64,000 bases of DNA from Pelecanus crispus (Eukaryota; Chordata; Aves; Pelecaniformes; Pelecanidae): positions 40,028,221-40,092,220 of the forward strand of contig NC_134643.1 in the NCBI RefSeq assembly GCF_030463565.1, read 5' to 3'. Both the position numbers and the translations under genes were made by a program. The notes below the pieces were generated by a model that worked only from the letters and a program-made list of their open reading frames with translations, was not told where the DNA came from and made no database searches. Below are positions 22,623-34,600 of the stretch, one piece after another. Each line of letters begins with the position of its first letter. Positions within the stretch are counted from its first letter, which is position 1.

Positions 22623-25600
22623 AAAGGGACAACCGGGTTTACTGGACTGTGTGGATTCGATGGCCTGGAACGTCAGACCCACAGGAGTATAAGGCTCTAG
22701 TGGACACTGGTGCACAGTGCACGCTAATGCCATCAAACTATAGAGGGGCAGAACCCATTTGTATTTCTGGAGTGACAGGGGGATCCCAACAGCTCACTGT
22801 ACTGGAAGCTGAAGTGAGCCTAACTGGGAATGAGTGGCAAAAGCACCCCATTGTGACTGGCCCAGATGCTCCGTGCATCCTTGGCATAGACTACCTCAGG
22901 AGAGGGTATTTCAAGGACCCAAAAGGGTACCGGTGGGCTTTTGGTATAGCTGCTTTGGAGGCAGAGGAAATTAAACAGTTGTCCACCTTGCCCGGTCTCT
23001 CAGAGGACCCTTCAATTGTAGGGTTGCTGAAGGTTGAGGAACAACAGGTGCCGATTGCTACCACAACTGTGCACAGGCGGCAATATCGCACCAACCGAGA
23101 CTCCCTGATTCCCATCCATAACCTGATTCGTCGACTGGAGAGCCAGGGAGTGATCAGCAAGACTCGCTCACCCTTTAACAGTCCCATATGGCCAGTGCGA
23201 AAGTCTAATGGGGAGTGGAGACTAACAGTGGACTATCGTGGCCTGAACGAAGTTACACCGCCGCTGAGTGCTGCCGTGCCAGACATGCTAGAACTTCAAT
23301 ATGAACTGGAGTCAAAGGCAGCTAAGTGGTATGCCACAATTGATATTGCTAATGCATTTTTCTCCATCCCTTTGGCAGCAGAGTGCAGACCCCAGTTTGC
23401 TTTTACCTGGAGGGGTGTTCAGTACACCTGGAACCGACTGCCCCAGGGGTGGAAGCACAGCCCCACCATTTGCCATGGACTGATCCAGACAGCACTGGAA
23501 CAGGGTGAAGCTCCAGAACATCTGCAGTACATTGATGACATCATTGTGTGGGGAAATACAGCAGAAGAAGTTTTTGAGAAGGGAAAGAAAATAGTCCAAA
23601 TCCTTCTGAAGGCTGGTTTTGCCATAAAACAGAGTAAGGTCAAGGGGCCTGCACAGGAGATCCAGTTTTTAGGAATAAAATGGCAAGATGGACGTCGTCA
23701 GATCCCAATGGATGTGATCAACAAAATAACAGCTATGTCCCCACCAACTAGCAAAAAGGAAACACAAGCTTTCTTAGGCGTTGTGGGGTTTTGGAGAATG
23801 CATATTCCAAATTACAGCCAGATCGTAAGCCCTCTCTATCAAGTGACCCGGAAGAAGAACGAATTCAAATGGGGCCCTGAGCAACAACAAGCCTTTGAAC
23901 AAATTAAACGTGAGATAGTTCATGCAGTAGCCCTTGGGCCAGTCCGGGCAGGGCAGGATATTAAAAATGTGCTCTACACCGCAGCCGGGGAGAATGGCCC
24001 TACCTGGAGCCTCTGGCAGAAAGCACCAGGGGAGACTCGAGGTCGACCCCTAGGGTTTTGGAGTCGGGGATACAGAGGATCCGAAGCCCGCTACACTCCA
24101 ACTGAGAAGGAGATACTGGCAGCATATGAAGGGGTTCGAGCTGCTTCAGAAGTGGTTGGTACTGAAGCACAGCTCCTGCTGGCACCCCGACTGCCGGTGT
24201 TGGGCTGGATGTTCAAAGGGAGGGTCCCCTCTACACATCATGCAACTGATGCTACATGGAGTAAGTGGGTTTCACTGATCACACAACGGGCTCGAATAGG
24301 AAACCCCAGTCGCCCAGGAATCTTGGAAGTGATCATGGACTGGCCAGAAGGAAAAAACATTAGAATATCACCAGAGGAGGAGGTGACACGTGCTGAAGAG
24401 GCCCCACTGTATAATAAATTGCCAGAAAATGAAAAGCAATATGCCCTGTTCACTGATGGGTCCTGTCGTCTCGTGGGAAAGCATCGGAGGTGGAAAGCTG
24501 CTGTATGGAGTCCTATACGACAAGTCGCAGAAACTGCTGAAGGAGAAGGGGAGTCGAGTCAGTTTGCAGAGGTGAAAGCCATCCAGCTGGCTTTAGATAT
24601 TGCTGAAAGAGAAAAGTGGCCAGTCCTTTATCTCTATACTGACTCATGGATGGTGGCAAATGCCCTGTGGGGGTGGCTGCAGCAATGGAAGCAGAGCAAC
24701 TGGCAGCGCAGAGGCAAACCAATCTGGGCTGCCGCATTGTGGCAAGATATTGCTGCCCGGGTAGAGAACCTGGTTGTAAAAGTTCGTCATGTAGATGCTC
24801 ATGTACCTAAGAGTCGGGCCACTGAAGAACATCAAAACAACCAGCAAGTAGATCAGGCTGCTAAGATTGAAGTGGCTCAGGTGGATTTGGACTGGCAACA
24901 TAAGGGTGAATTATTTATAGCTCGGTGGGCCCATGATGCCTCAGGCCATCAAGGAAGGGATGCAACGTATAAATGGGCTCGTGATCGAGGGGTGGACTTA
25001 ACTATGGACAGTATTGCACAGGTTATTCATGAGTGTGAAACATGCGCTGCAATCAAGCAAGCCAAGCAGTTCAAGCCCCTTGGGTATAGTGAACGATGGC
25101 TAAAATATAAATATGGGGAGGCCTGGCAGATTGATTACATCACGCTCCCACAGACCCGCCAGGGCAAGCGCTATGTGCTCACCATGGTGGAAGCAACCAC
25201 TGGATGGCTGGAAACATATCCCGTGCCCCATGCCACCGCCCGGAACACCATCCTGGGCCTTGAAAAGCAAGTCCTGTGGCGACATGGCACCCCAGAAAGA
25301 ATTGAGTCAGACAACGGGACTCATTTCCGAAACAACCTCATAGACACCTGGGCCAAAGAGCACGGCATTGAGTGGGTATATCACATCCCTTACCATGCAC
25401 CAGCCTCCGGGAAAATTGAGCGATACAATGGATTGTTAAAGACTACCCTGAGAGCAATGGGTGGTGGGACGTTTAAACATTGGGATACGCATTTAGCAAA
25501 AGCCACCTGGTTAGTCAACACCAGGGGATCTGCCAATCGAGCTGGCCCTGCCCAATCAAAACTTTTACGTACTGTAGAAGGAGATAAAGTTCCTGTAGTG

Positions 25601-25780
25601 CACATGAAAAATATGCTGGGGAAGACAGTCTGGGTTACTTCCCCCTCTGGCAAAGGCAAACCCATTCGTGGGATTGCTTTTGCTCAAGGACCTGGGTGCA
25701 CTTGGTGGGTGATGCGAAAGGATGGGGAAGCCCAATGTGTACCTCAAGGGAATCTGATTTTGGGTGAAAATAGCCAATGA
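22595..25780 (+). CDS. pol: Pol: protease, reverse transcriptase, RNase H, integrase
   Basis: About 1,060 codons are read in the gag frame after the UAG. Numbered from the codon at 22,616, the protease has the active site DTGAQ at 30-34, reverse transcriptase has LPQGW and the catalytic YIDD at 305-308, and RNase H has FTDGS (Asp 614) and YTDS (Asp 676). Integrase has a zinc-binding HDASGH...CETC (His 773 to Cys 810) and catalytic Asp 840, Asp 899 and Glu 935, a DD35E spacing. All key residues looked for are present and no stop or frameshift interrupts the frame. The protein ends soon after the integrase C-terminal domain with no dUTPase attached, unlike some mammalian class III elements. No ATG precedes the protease, which supports expression only as a fusion with Gag. 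Minus-strand open frames here are shadows. Confidence 0.93.
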   Translation, partial: RGPASSQVEERDNRVYWTVWIRWPGTSDPQEYKALVDTGAQCTLMPSNYRGAEPICISGVTGGSQQLTVLEAEVSLTGNEWQKHPIVTGPDAPCILGIDYLRRGYFKDPKGYRWAFGIAALEAEEIKQLSTLPGLSEDPSIVGLLKVEEQQVPIATTTVHRRQYRTNRDSLIPIHNLIRRLESQGVISKTRSPFNSPIWPVRKSNGEWRLTVDYRGLNEVTPPLSAAVPDMLELQYELESKAAKWYATIDIANAFFSIPLAAECRPQFAFTWRGVQYTWNRLPQGWKHSPTICHGLIQTALEQGEAPEHLQYIDDIIVWGNTAEEVFEKGKKIVQILLKAGFAIKQSKVKGPAQEIQFLGIKWQDGRRQIPMDVINKITAMSPPTSKKETQAFLGVVGFWRMHIPNYSQIVSPLYQVTRKKNEFKWGPEQQQAFEQIKREIVHAVALGPVRAGQDIKNVLYTAAGENGPTWSLWQKAPGETRGRPLGFWSRGYRGSEARYTPTEKEILAAYEGVRAASEVVGTEAQLLLAPRLPVLGWMFKGRVPSTHHATDATWSKWVSLITQRARIGNPSRPGILEVIMDWPEGKNIRISPEEEVTRAEEAPLYNKLPENEKQYALFTDGSCRLVGKHRRWKAAVWSPIRQVAETAEGEGESSQFAEVKAIQLALDIAEREKWPVLYLYTDSWMVANALWGWLQQWKQSNWQRRGKPIWAAALWQDIAARVENLVVKVRHVDAHVPKSRATEEHQNNQQVDQAAKIEVAQVDLDWQHKGELFIARWAHDASGHQGRDATYKWARDRGVDLTMDSIAQVIHECETCAAIKQAKQFKPLGYSERWLKYKYGEAWQIDYITLPQTRQGKRYVLTMVEATTGWLETYPVPHATARNTILGLEKQVLWRHGTPERIESDNGTHFRNNLIDTWAKEHGIEWVYHIPYHAPASGKIERYNGLLKTTLRAMGGGTFKHWDTHLAKATWLVNTRGSANRAGPAQSKLLRTVEGDKVPVVHMKNMLGKTVWVTSPSGKGKPIRGIAFAQGPGCTWWVMRKDGEAQCVPQGNLILGENSQ

Positions 25781-26247
25781 ACTGAATTGTATAATATTAA
25801 TTGCTTTATAATACTGTATGTTATCTCTTAACTATATGTTATCTCTTAACTGCATGTTAATATAATAATATAGTAGGTTAATATTAAGTATATAATACTA
25901 TATATTATGATTGCTATATGCCGCATCAATGGTATTGCAGTAAGAATTGCCCAGCCTAAGGAAAATGAACTTTGATGAAACCATGTTGGAATGAGAACTG
26001 ACTTCAGCATGCAACAGTCCAACACTGCACACCACCTGTCCTGCTCTGAAAGACTGTGATGACAGATGGAACCCAAAGTCATGGGCTAAATGAACTCAAT
26101 GGACATTTTAGAGGGATGGGCCATAGACGAAGGGAATGATATCTGTGTGTATATCAAGATAGGGAAAGGGGTGGTGATTAATTGGAACACATTGGAAAGG
26201 GGAGGGCCTGTGCATGACGTAGATGGTATAGAATAAGGGGTGGATAC
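25781..26247 (+). other. Provirus 3' region without env
   Basis: This 467-bp stretch between pol and the 3' LTR has no plus-strand frame of useful length, so there is no env. It begins very AT-rich, with two copies of a TATGTTATCTCTTAACT unit at about 25,817-25,852. Purine-rich pieces occur at about 26,160-26,170 and 26,197-26,208. The purine tract directly at the LTR (AGAATAAGGGGTGGATAC) is short and interrupted, so the plus-strand primer is not certain. Confidence 0.75.
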
Positions 26248-26818
26248 TGTCCTGGTTTCGGCTGGGATAGAGTTAATTTTCTTCCTAACAGCAGGCATAG
26301 TGCTGTGTTTTGGATTTAGTAGGAGAAGAATGTTGATAACAGGCTGATGTTTGTAGTTGTTGCTGAGTACTGCTTATGCTAGTCAAGGACTTTTTCAGCT
26401 TCCCATGCTCTGCCAGGCGCACAAGAAACTGGGAGGGGGCACAGCCAGAATAGTTGATCCAAACTGACCAAAGGGCTATTCCATACCATATGACGTCATG
26501 CTCAGTATATAAACTGGGGGGGGTTGGCCGGGGAGCAGCGATCGCTGCTCGGGAACTGTCTGGGTATCGGTCGGCGGGTGGTGAGCAATTGCATTGTGCA
26601 TCACTTGCTTCGTGTATCATTATTATTATTATCATTATTATACTGTTACTATTAACATTACTATTTTACTTTATTTCAATTATTAAACTGTTCTTATCTC
26701 AGCCCAGGAGTGTTTCTCACTCTTACTCCTCCAATTCTCTCCCCCATCCCATCGGGGTAGGGGGAGTGAGCGAGCGGCTGCGTGGTGCTTAGTTGCTGGC
26801 TGGGGCTAAACCACGACA
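26248..26818 (+). repeat. 3' LTR of the provirus
   Basis: It is a 571-bp direct repeat of the 5' LTR at an offset of 6,330 bp, with no difference seen on reading both copies. The LTR-derived open frames on both strands translate identically in the two copies. As LTRs are identical at integration, this dates the insertion as recent relative to the neutral rate. Confidence 0.95.
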
Positions 26819-28660
26819 CTGTAAAACTACTGGTAAGAACAATATAGGCAATGAACTATAGGGCTTTGATGCCACAAGCGTAGCCATACAAAAGATTTCC
26901 CAGGCTCCCTGATTTTGGCTTGAAAGCTCATTATGGAGCCACAGTTTTATATATTCATGATAAATGCTGGAGGATGTTTTTCATTATACTTAAACTGTAA
27001 AGCAAACAGGAGTTTCCTGTTATGTCAGTTAGATCGAAAAAGTACTTACACATGCAAATAAATCTAAAAAATACCACAGCCTCAAAACAGACCATCTCTG
27101 CTTTCCTATTAAAAACATCAGTGTACTTGTTCATAGTGAATCAAAACGTATGCTCAGGGTTGGATGCTTAAAATAAAAAGTGGACATGTTTTCTTCTGCT
27201 GAGTTCTGAAACATTCCAAACCATACCTGCCAGGCCGTAGTCACATCAGATCTCATAAGCTAAGTGAGTTTTGATTAGGTCAATACTTGGTTGGAAAGAT
27301 GAAGCAGGTGCATCAGAAAGAAAACGCTCACCAGTAGAGAGCAGACTCACTTTTGTATGAGCCTTAAACCAGTATTTGAAAGGGCACTATGCCACTGCAA
27401 GTCTTCAGGTTGACACAGACAGCTAAGATCTACGTGGCTTTTTAGAGGAGCCAGGACATTAAAACTGTCATTCTGTTACCTACCCATCTTAAAGGGATCT
27501 CTGAACTTGGGCCCTTATCTCAGTCTTTTCTTTCCTACTACTATTACACAAACTGGTACGAAATTTCTTTGAGATGACTAGATCTAAATCATAAATGTAC
27601 TGAGTTTTCTATACAGTTTTTGGTGGGATGGCTGACGAAAAAAGTGACGATAGCAGGGTTTACCCAGGAGAAGTGACTTCGCATAACTGCAATGTAAACC
27701 AAGCAAAAAAGCAACAGACTAAAGTATCCAAATATTAGAAAGAAATCAAGCCTTAAAGCCTGGGGGGTGTCTTCTCTTTTCCAGGCATTCTCCTTCTTTC
27801 TGGTTCTCCAGCACCATTTTCAAACCAGAGTGGGCAGGGGAAGTTGATAATAATTCTTATAAAAATGACAGTGCCTGTGCATATCCTTGTCCATACATAA
27901 ATGGACAGAAACATTTCAAGCTGAAAGGGCTGTCAAAAAAGTGAGACATTCTGGTTCCTGGCGAGTCCATAACAAGAGAGATGTTCAAATACTTGCCTTG
28001 AACTTCTCATTCAGGATGAGCTCTTTGTATTAATCATCCAATCTTTTCCTTCTTTCAGAGAGGAACTGATTGCTGAGGGTTCTGCATTTCTGGCCTAGTG
28101 ACTGTGCTTGAAATGGCAATATTATTTTTGGAACTATGCAGAAACTATGTTCGTGCAGACAGATAAGCAAAGTTTCTACTAAAACGAGTATAGAAAACAA
28201 GCACAGAAAACCTCCATAGATCTCAGCCACCACTGGGTTTCTCTGACTAAGAAATACGGTTTATGGTAACTCATGACACTTGGGCTATTTTCTAGTAAGA
28301 ACAGGAGACAGCATGTGGACACGTCACTCAACACACAGTGATGAGCAGTGATACTAGGTTTTGATTTGAAGAAACACTTGATATACTGCATGCCATTTAG
28401 GTAACTGTCTACTGCACAGGTATGATTTTATGTTTAATACAAAGATAGGCTGGAGAAAGAGAGACCACCTCAGCTGAAAGCTCCTCTGGAACAACATCAC
28501 TGCCATAAAGTTTAATTTGGTGCAGTTTTGCTTCTATTTATAGGGCCCCATCACTCTTACAACTGAGAAGTCCAATGGGCTGGAAACAAGTTGCCATCAC
28601 TTTCAGTCAACTCTGAATGGTAAACAGTTCAAATTATAAATACTTTGCCACTAAATTGTC

Positions 28661-28692
28661 TGCTGCTAATTGCTCTTTTGCATGTAATTATC
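28661..28692. promoter_or_regulatory. Cluster of homeobox/POU-like sites, possible enhancer
   Basis: TAATTG at 28,668-28,673 is followed closely by TTTTGCATGTAATTA at 28,677-28,691, which combines an octamer-like and a homeobox core. Such clusters are common in conserved developmental enhancers, but AT-rich DNA makes them often by chance. No conservation data are available here. Confidence 0.15.
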
Positions 28693-31600
28693 AGTGAGGA
28701 TTTAATAAGTATGGAAATACTATTACGTGCCAAAAAGTAAAAATAAAATGAGAAAAAGCAGACTTAAAGAATGTCTGGCAGACAAACTCTTTAATTAATC
28801 CTGGAACACCATATTGGCTGACATCTCTCTCAGTGAACATCTCTGGCAGAGAGGTGGGTTTTTATAATACTTCAAGCAAAACGAGTAATACATTTGCTTC
28901 TACAGCTAGAAAGGTTTTGGCCTTTGCCTCCAGGTTATGAATTTGAAAAGAACATCGATATAGGTGAGAACAAGACTGAACATGTCAAGGGAAACATAGA
29001 AAATCTTAACATATCTTAAGAACAGTAACTCCTAATAAAGTACCAATTCAAATGAGACAGGCAAAACCAAGGAGGGGTTTTGAACTGTCACTAGGCTTTT
29101 AGGTGTAGCTCAAACTTTTTCTTTATCTGATCCATCTCTTAAACAGCCACATGGTTTATGCTGCAGGTAAAACATGGGAGATGGGGATGAAGAAACTTAA
29201 TTATCCTCTCAGTGATTTTCGTCTTGTTTCTGATTAGAAAGAAAAGATCAAGATGGACAAATAGCTTTGCAGTAACACTTTCTGCCTACTGTCAAATGGC
29301 AATGGAAGTTGAAATATCCTTGAAACGTCCCATCTGTGGCCACAGACATTAGATAATATTGATCAGAATATAATCAGACTCAGCAGATAATAAGACTGTA
29401 CACAAACATAGTAAGGGTCCCAAATCTGGATCCCATGTAGTTAATAGCTAAACTACTGTTTGCCACTGTGAGAGAAAAATCCTAGTTCATGTATTCCCCT
29501 AAGCTATCAAAGAAAATGAAGTGGAAGGAAGATTTGGTATTTCGCTGACTTCATTTTCACTACAGTTCTCTAAAGGGCAAACATCTAGATTTAGGGTTGT
29601 TAAGCAGGTTAATGACCTGTTGCACAAGACTAAAGAATGAATTATTACTGAGAGAGAATGAGTAGAATGCAAATCTGAAATATATTTTCTTGAGTGGAAA
29701 AAAATCAATTTCTTGCTTTAATTTCCTTAGTTGCTGTTTTTTTAGCTGTCATTTAGTGGTTCTGTGTAGACCTGAAAATGCCTTTCTAAAGTTCATGCAG
29801 AATATTGAAACAAAATTGACCGAGTCTGGCTAAGCAAAAGGCTGGTACTAAAAGCTGTAGGTGGGAAGCATTACAAGCTTTCTTTTGCTATTCCTGGCCC
29901 AGTTCCTCAATGTAAATCTGTTGCCCAAAGGGGAACAACTTACAAAACTAATGAGAATTTTGTTCTTCATGTCTGCTCCAGTCTGTACTATTTCTTGCTC
30001 CGAGGATTAGGAGGGTGACAATTATGGTGAGACATTTTCTATGTGATATAATACCTGTTTACCAGGAACTTTGAGACCAATTCACCAAGAGCAGATGTGG
30101 AAACAGAATTCAATCACTGTTGTATTCTTAGTTTGGATTTGAATTGCTACCCTAGATGCAAAAGAGGCCATGCCCAATTGTGAGCGCACTGAGCCTTCTA
30201 GATCTTCATACTTGGTTGTATTATTAGTAGCAGAAAGAGACATCACACTTCAGTACCTTTGCATTTGGCCACATGAACTCTGAAGACATTCTGGTACACT
30301 CTATGTTAGCAAGATTTTTTGGACATAGTTCTTTAGGCATAGGTTTGCTTAGTGCCATTGGAGAGGATGGCCTCAGTCTGGGAGCTGTTGTTGTAACTCA
30401 TGTATGAAATTAAATTGAAACTTCCAGACTTCTCCCTTTTTGTGGGTTCATTATGAATTCCTCTGAAATATCATTACTGAAGCTCTAAAATGAAGATAAC
30501 ACCAGCAGGATGGATTTGATGTCTATTTTCCCTGAAAGATTTCTGCATTCCATTTGTGACTGATTTTGTGATAAGGTAACTCTCTGGAGGGCATAGCTTT
30601 AGTTTTCAGATCATTTTTTTGCTTTCTAAACTAGAACAGGAAAAGAATAAACCCTGGCTGATTGGATTGCCTTAGCAGCATATTTCTTCAGGACTTCTGC
30701 ATCACAGCAAATTAGATCATTCTGCACTGATGCGATATATAATTCCTGTATCTTCTGTGCCATCAGCTCCTTGGGTTTGGTTTGAAGGGATAAGAATTAA
30801 GCTGCAGCATTTGAGTGAAATTGGTTTTATTATTGGAATCACGAGATTTTATTTTTATGGGCAAGAGAAAGACTACCACAACTGGCATGCAGTGTGACTC
30901 AACCTTACATATTGGGAACCTTAATTCTGTCAGCATCAACTGGACATGAAGCACATCCATTGCTTTGAGTCTTTATTTTTATGTAGCCCTACTAGAAAAA
31001 AGAAACTATTTCCTATTTGCAATTCAGTGCACACTGGTTTTATTACTTCCTTTAACTCTTCCCCACATTTAAATCACTGCTTCTTAAATAATCTTCCAGC
31101 ATTTCCTTTCTAGGTGTATCTTGGTGCATCAGTTGAGCACAGCTAAGTTAAGAGACTGGATCTGCTGCTTGAAAATATTCATTGGTGGCAAGTAATGAAA
31201 AAGTAATGACAGCTGAAACAATAACTGTCTATAAAAATCTGATTTCAGCTGTTGTTGAACTTGTTGATCTTTAGTGAAAAATGTAATATGAACTTTAATG
31301 GAATATCACTCTCACTGCATCTTCCATCATCGAATTATAGGTTTTGATTGCTACATTTTTCTCCTTCTACTGTAAAAGATGACTCTTTGGAACAAGAAGG
31401 GCTGATTGCTCCATTAGTTCTTGATATCATTCAGCACTTAGGGCAACATTCATTTCTTTTGCACTTCATATGCATTCCCTAATCACTGGAAATACCCTGG
31501 AAAATCTTCTACCATTTGATGACCCAATCAGAGAATACTTTTTTTGCTGAAGCCCTACTTTGCTCCCATTCCTAGAAGTGCAGTCTTATTCTTTAGGCAT

Positions 31601-34600
31601 TTATATTAAGCATAAATTATGATGGCTCTTAAGACGAGACATGTGAATTATGGTAAATACATTTTAAACCTCTTGCATTAGACTTTCATGAGAACTATTT
31701 GTAAACAAAACAAATATGCATGAGGTAGATAGCAAGTTTGGTGGATTTCAGTTGGAAGCAACTCTGAATGTATAGCAACACTGTGAGGCCTAACAACATA
31801 TAAAATCAAATTAGTAGCTTCCATTTTGAATCATCACCTGATTCTGTTTACACAGAAATCTTACTCCCTGACAGGAAAAAGGATGAAAAGCTGGGGCTTA
31901 CTTGACTCTATATGCCGCCAACCATATCTGACAAAAGAGAGACAGCTTGAGTAAATGATCTTGGAAAAACAGAAATTATCACTAAGGAGGCAACGCTGAG
32001 GGACTGAGCGATTCATATCAGTTTGTTAAAAGCAGAGGTATATATTCAGCCATTATTCCTTTGCCTTTTTGTCAAGGGCTCTGATTAGTCAGCTTTTTCA
32101 TATTAAAAACCTACGAATGTAGACAGTTCTGTAGTTTACTAATGTTTAATGTTACAGAGCTTAATGTCCATAAAGGAATTATTCTAGAATAAAACCTGTA
32201 CAAAGTTAAAGAACTATAGCTGTCATCAAATAACTTTCTTAAAGGTATACTATTTTACGTTAAGGGTACCCACATTATAAGCTTTCTCCAAATATTCTAA
32301 AAGACATATGTTGGGGAACACCTCCATGTATAAACCTTAGTTTTCAGAAGTAGCCACTGTTCTTACTTTTTTATTGCTCTTATGCTATATTCTACAGACA
32401 TCAAGAAGGATGCTGAATTGGTGCTTGATGTAAAGATTACCTTAACAACCATACCATTAAAAGGGGTGAGGGTGGCAGGGAGTAAAGTACCTAACAGAGA
32501 TGACAGTGAAAGAATACAGTATTTAACAATGAGAATCTGTAACTTCTTGGGGTACCTAAGTGGTTTTTGGATGAATATAGAATTACTTATGTGACTGAAG
32601 TATTAATAAAATAGTCATAGTATTATAGAGAAATCTAGGAAAAAATTATGCCCTCTTTTTAGTTTTTTCCTGCTATAAAACTTAAAGCCTTAGCATTTTC
32701 ACTGGCTCCAGAACAATATTTTATGATGAAGATCCACAGTAAAGCTCAAAATGAAGAGAAAGAATTCCTAATTCGGTAGCCCTAGCTGCACAAATAAACA
32801 CAAAATGTCATTTGATAACATATGTGACCCCAAGTGGCAGTTTCTTTTCAACAGATGTAGTTTAATCTTTGAGCAGCAGGTGCAAAAGTTATCTTGAGGG
32901 AGAAGCTACAAAGAAAGCAATTTCACAGGAGACGTTTTACTTGGTGGGAAATGTAGGAATAACTGCGACATGCAGCTCTTTTTCCTTCTGTCTTTCTACA
33001 GCGGATCATACATGACGCAGTGCTTTATCTTGAAAGAGAGAGAGAGATATCTATTTCTATTCCCCTCCCCCAGATTAGAACATGGCTCAGCATAATATTT
33101 GCTCCTTTGGTCAGTGTTTAGCAATTGATGTGAAAATGGATTTTCATTCCGTTCAGTTTCCAGTCACTCAAAGGAACACATTTGTTCTGAATTACCTATC
33201 TGGACATCCAGGTGGTTGCTAATAAAAGAGAACCAAATGGATTTAATGTTGCATTCGATCAGTTCCCATGGTTCTGGAAACATATTCACCATTCCAGGCT
33301 TCACTTGGTTTTGCATAAGTGTCAGTTAGGGTTTTATCCTGCCGGATGCTGAAAATGGCATTTAAGTTGTACAGCGCTAACTTGAGCTAAGAACTTTGCC
33401 GAACTGGGCCCTCATTAAGGAAACTGAAAAATGACTTTTTTTTTCCCTGACCTCTGAAGCATGTAAAATAAATATATTAATTAAAGAAAGATCTAAGCCT
33501 CAGACCTTATATAGCGAACAGTGATACAGATTTTCTTCCTGCTTGATACACCTGCAATACACCATAACATCTTTCTCTAGCAAAGTGCGTAAGCACACGC
33601 TTAACACGAAGCCATTGAGAATACTCTGATTGGTTTAAAATTAAGCAATGTGCTGAAGTGCTTTGTTGTATTTAAGCCAGACTTGAATCAACCAAGATGG
33701 CTCAGACAACCCAACCATGCTCCACAATTCACTGTTCTCCCAGTAGTCTGAAATACCATGGACCACTGCCAACCTCCTTTGCCTGCCCTGCAGGTACTGC
33801 ACTACTAGATGAGTCACCTCAAGGAAATGTAATTTTGGAGTTGGCTTCTTGAAATAAAAACTCTTTGCATCAGTTCGTGGACAAATAATTCTGAACAGAA
33901 AAAAATTACTCCCATAGGTATTCCTGCCCTTCTAGTAAAGTCTTGGTCCTGAACGTTGACTAAAATGGGATATTTCCATTGCAATAAAATAGCTATATTT
34001 ACAAGCTGACCTTGAAGCATGTACAAACTATTCCTCCAAGATGGTATCACAGCTTCTCAGCTAGCTGCCTCAGAGTATACACTGCTAAGGGATAATGAAA
34101 ATTCTCTTTCAGCCTCAGCTGCTGATGCTGTGTAAATTTGACATAATACAAATCTCACAGTTCTTGGCCTTTGCTGGGTTCCCAGAATGACCCTGTTAGC
34201 ACCACATAGAAAAGCAGAGCAGATGAGAGCAAGGAATGGAAGCAACACAAGAAAAGGACCTGAGAGCAATGAGCCTCTGTGGTTTATTCACAACAGCAAA
34301 TGTGGAAGGGAAAACATCCTGTATCTCAAAAGAACAACAAACTCGGACACGCGCAAGGCTGGGAGATTACAGTAGGTGCTTCTCCATCTGTTCCTCTGCT
34401 CCTTGGCAGCACAGGTTTTGAGGGAGAATGGAGGGACACTAGTTCCTGCTCTTACAGTGGTTCTGTCTGGGCAGCACACTTTGATGAGCTCCTGATGGAG
34501 GATAAGGCTGCAGAACTGCACCTCCCTTCTGTCCGTGCCCATCGCAGCTGCAGACAGTGCCACTATTCACAGCAGGACAAAGTGACTGCACAATGCCACC

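Larger units (their letters stand above)
19914..26822 (+). mobile_element. Complete env-less class III-like provirus with identical LTRs
   Basis: A full-length endogenous retrovirus lies on the plus strand: 5' LTR (19,918-20,488), primer site, gag, in-frame UAG, pol, short 3' region and 3' LTR (26,248-26,818), about 6.9 kb. The element is flanked by CTGT on both sides (19,914-19,917 and 26,819-26,822), a 4-bp target-site duplication. The two LTRs read as identical over 571 bp, and gag and pol have no internal frameshift or premature stop, so insertion was recent. There is no env or dUTPase frame. Class III (ERVL-like, distantly spuma-like) is inferred from the style of the Pol sequence, the tRNA-Lys primer site and the missing CCHC box. 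It is probably confined to intracellular retrotransposition, but activity is not shown by sequence alone. Confidence 0.95.

Noticed and set aside
25600..25780. dUTPase domain at the end of pol
   Set aside because: The frame ends soon after the integrase C-terminal domain, and nothing resembling a dUTPase motif is seen.
25781..26247. Possible env or accessory gene after pol
   Set aside because: No plus-strand frame of useful length, no signal peptide and no splice acceptor with a following frame; the interval is too short for env.
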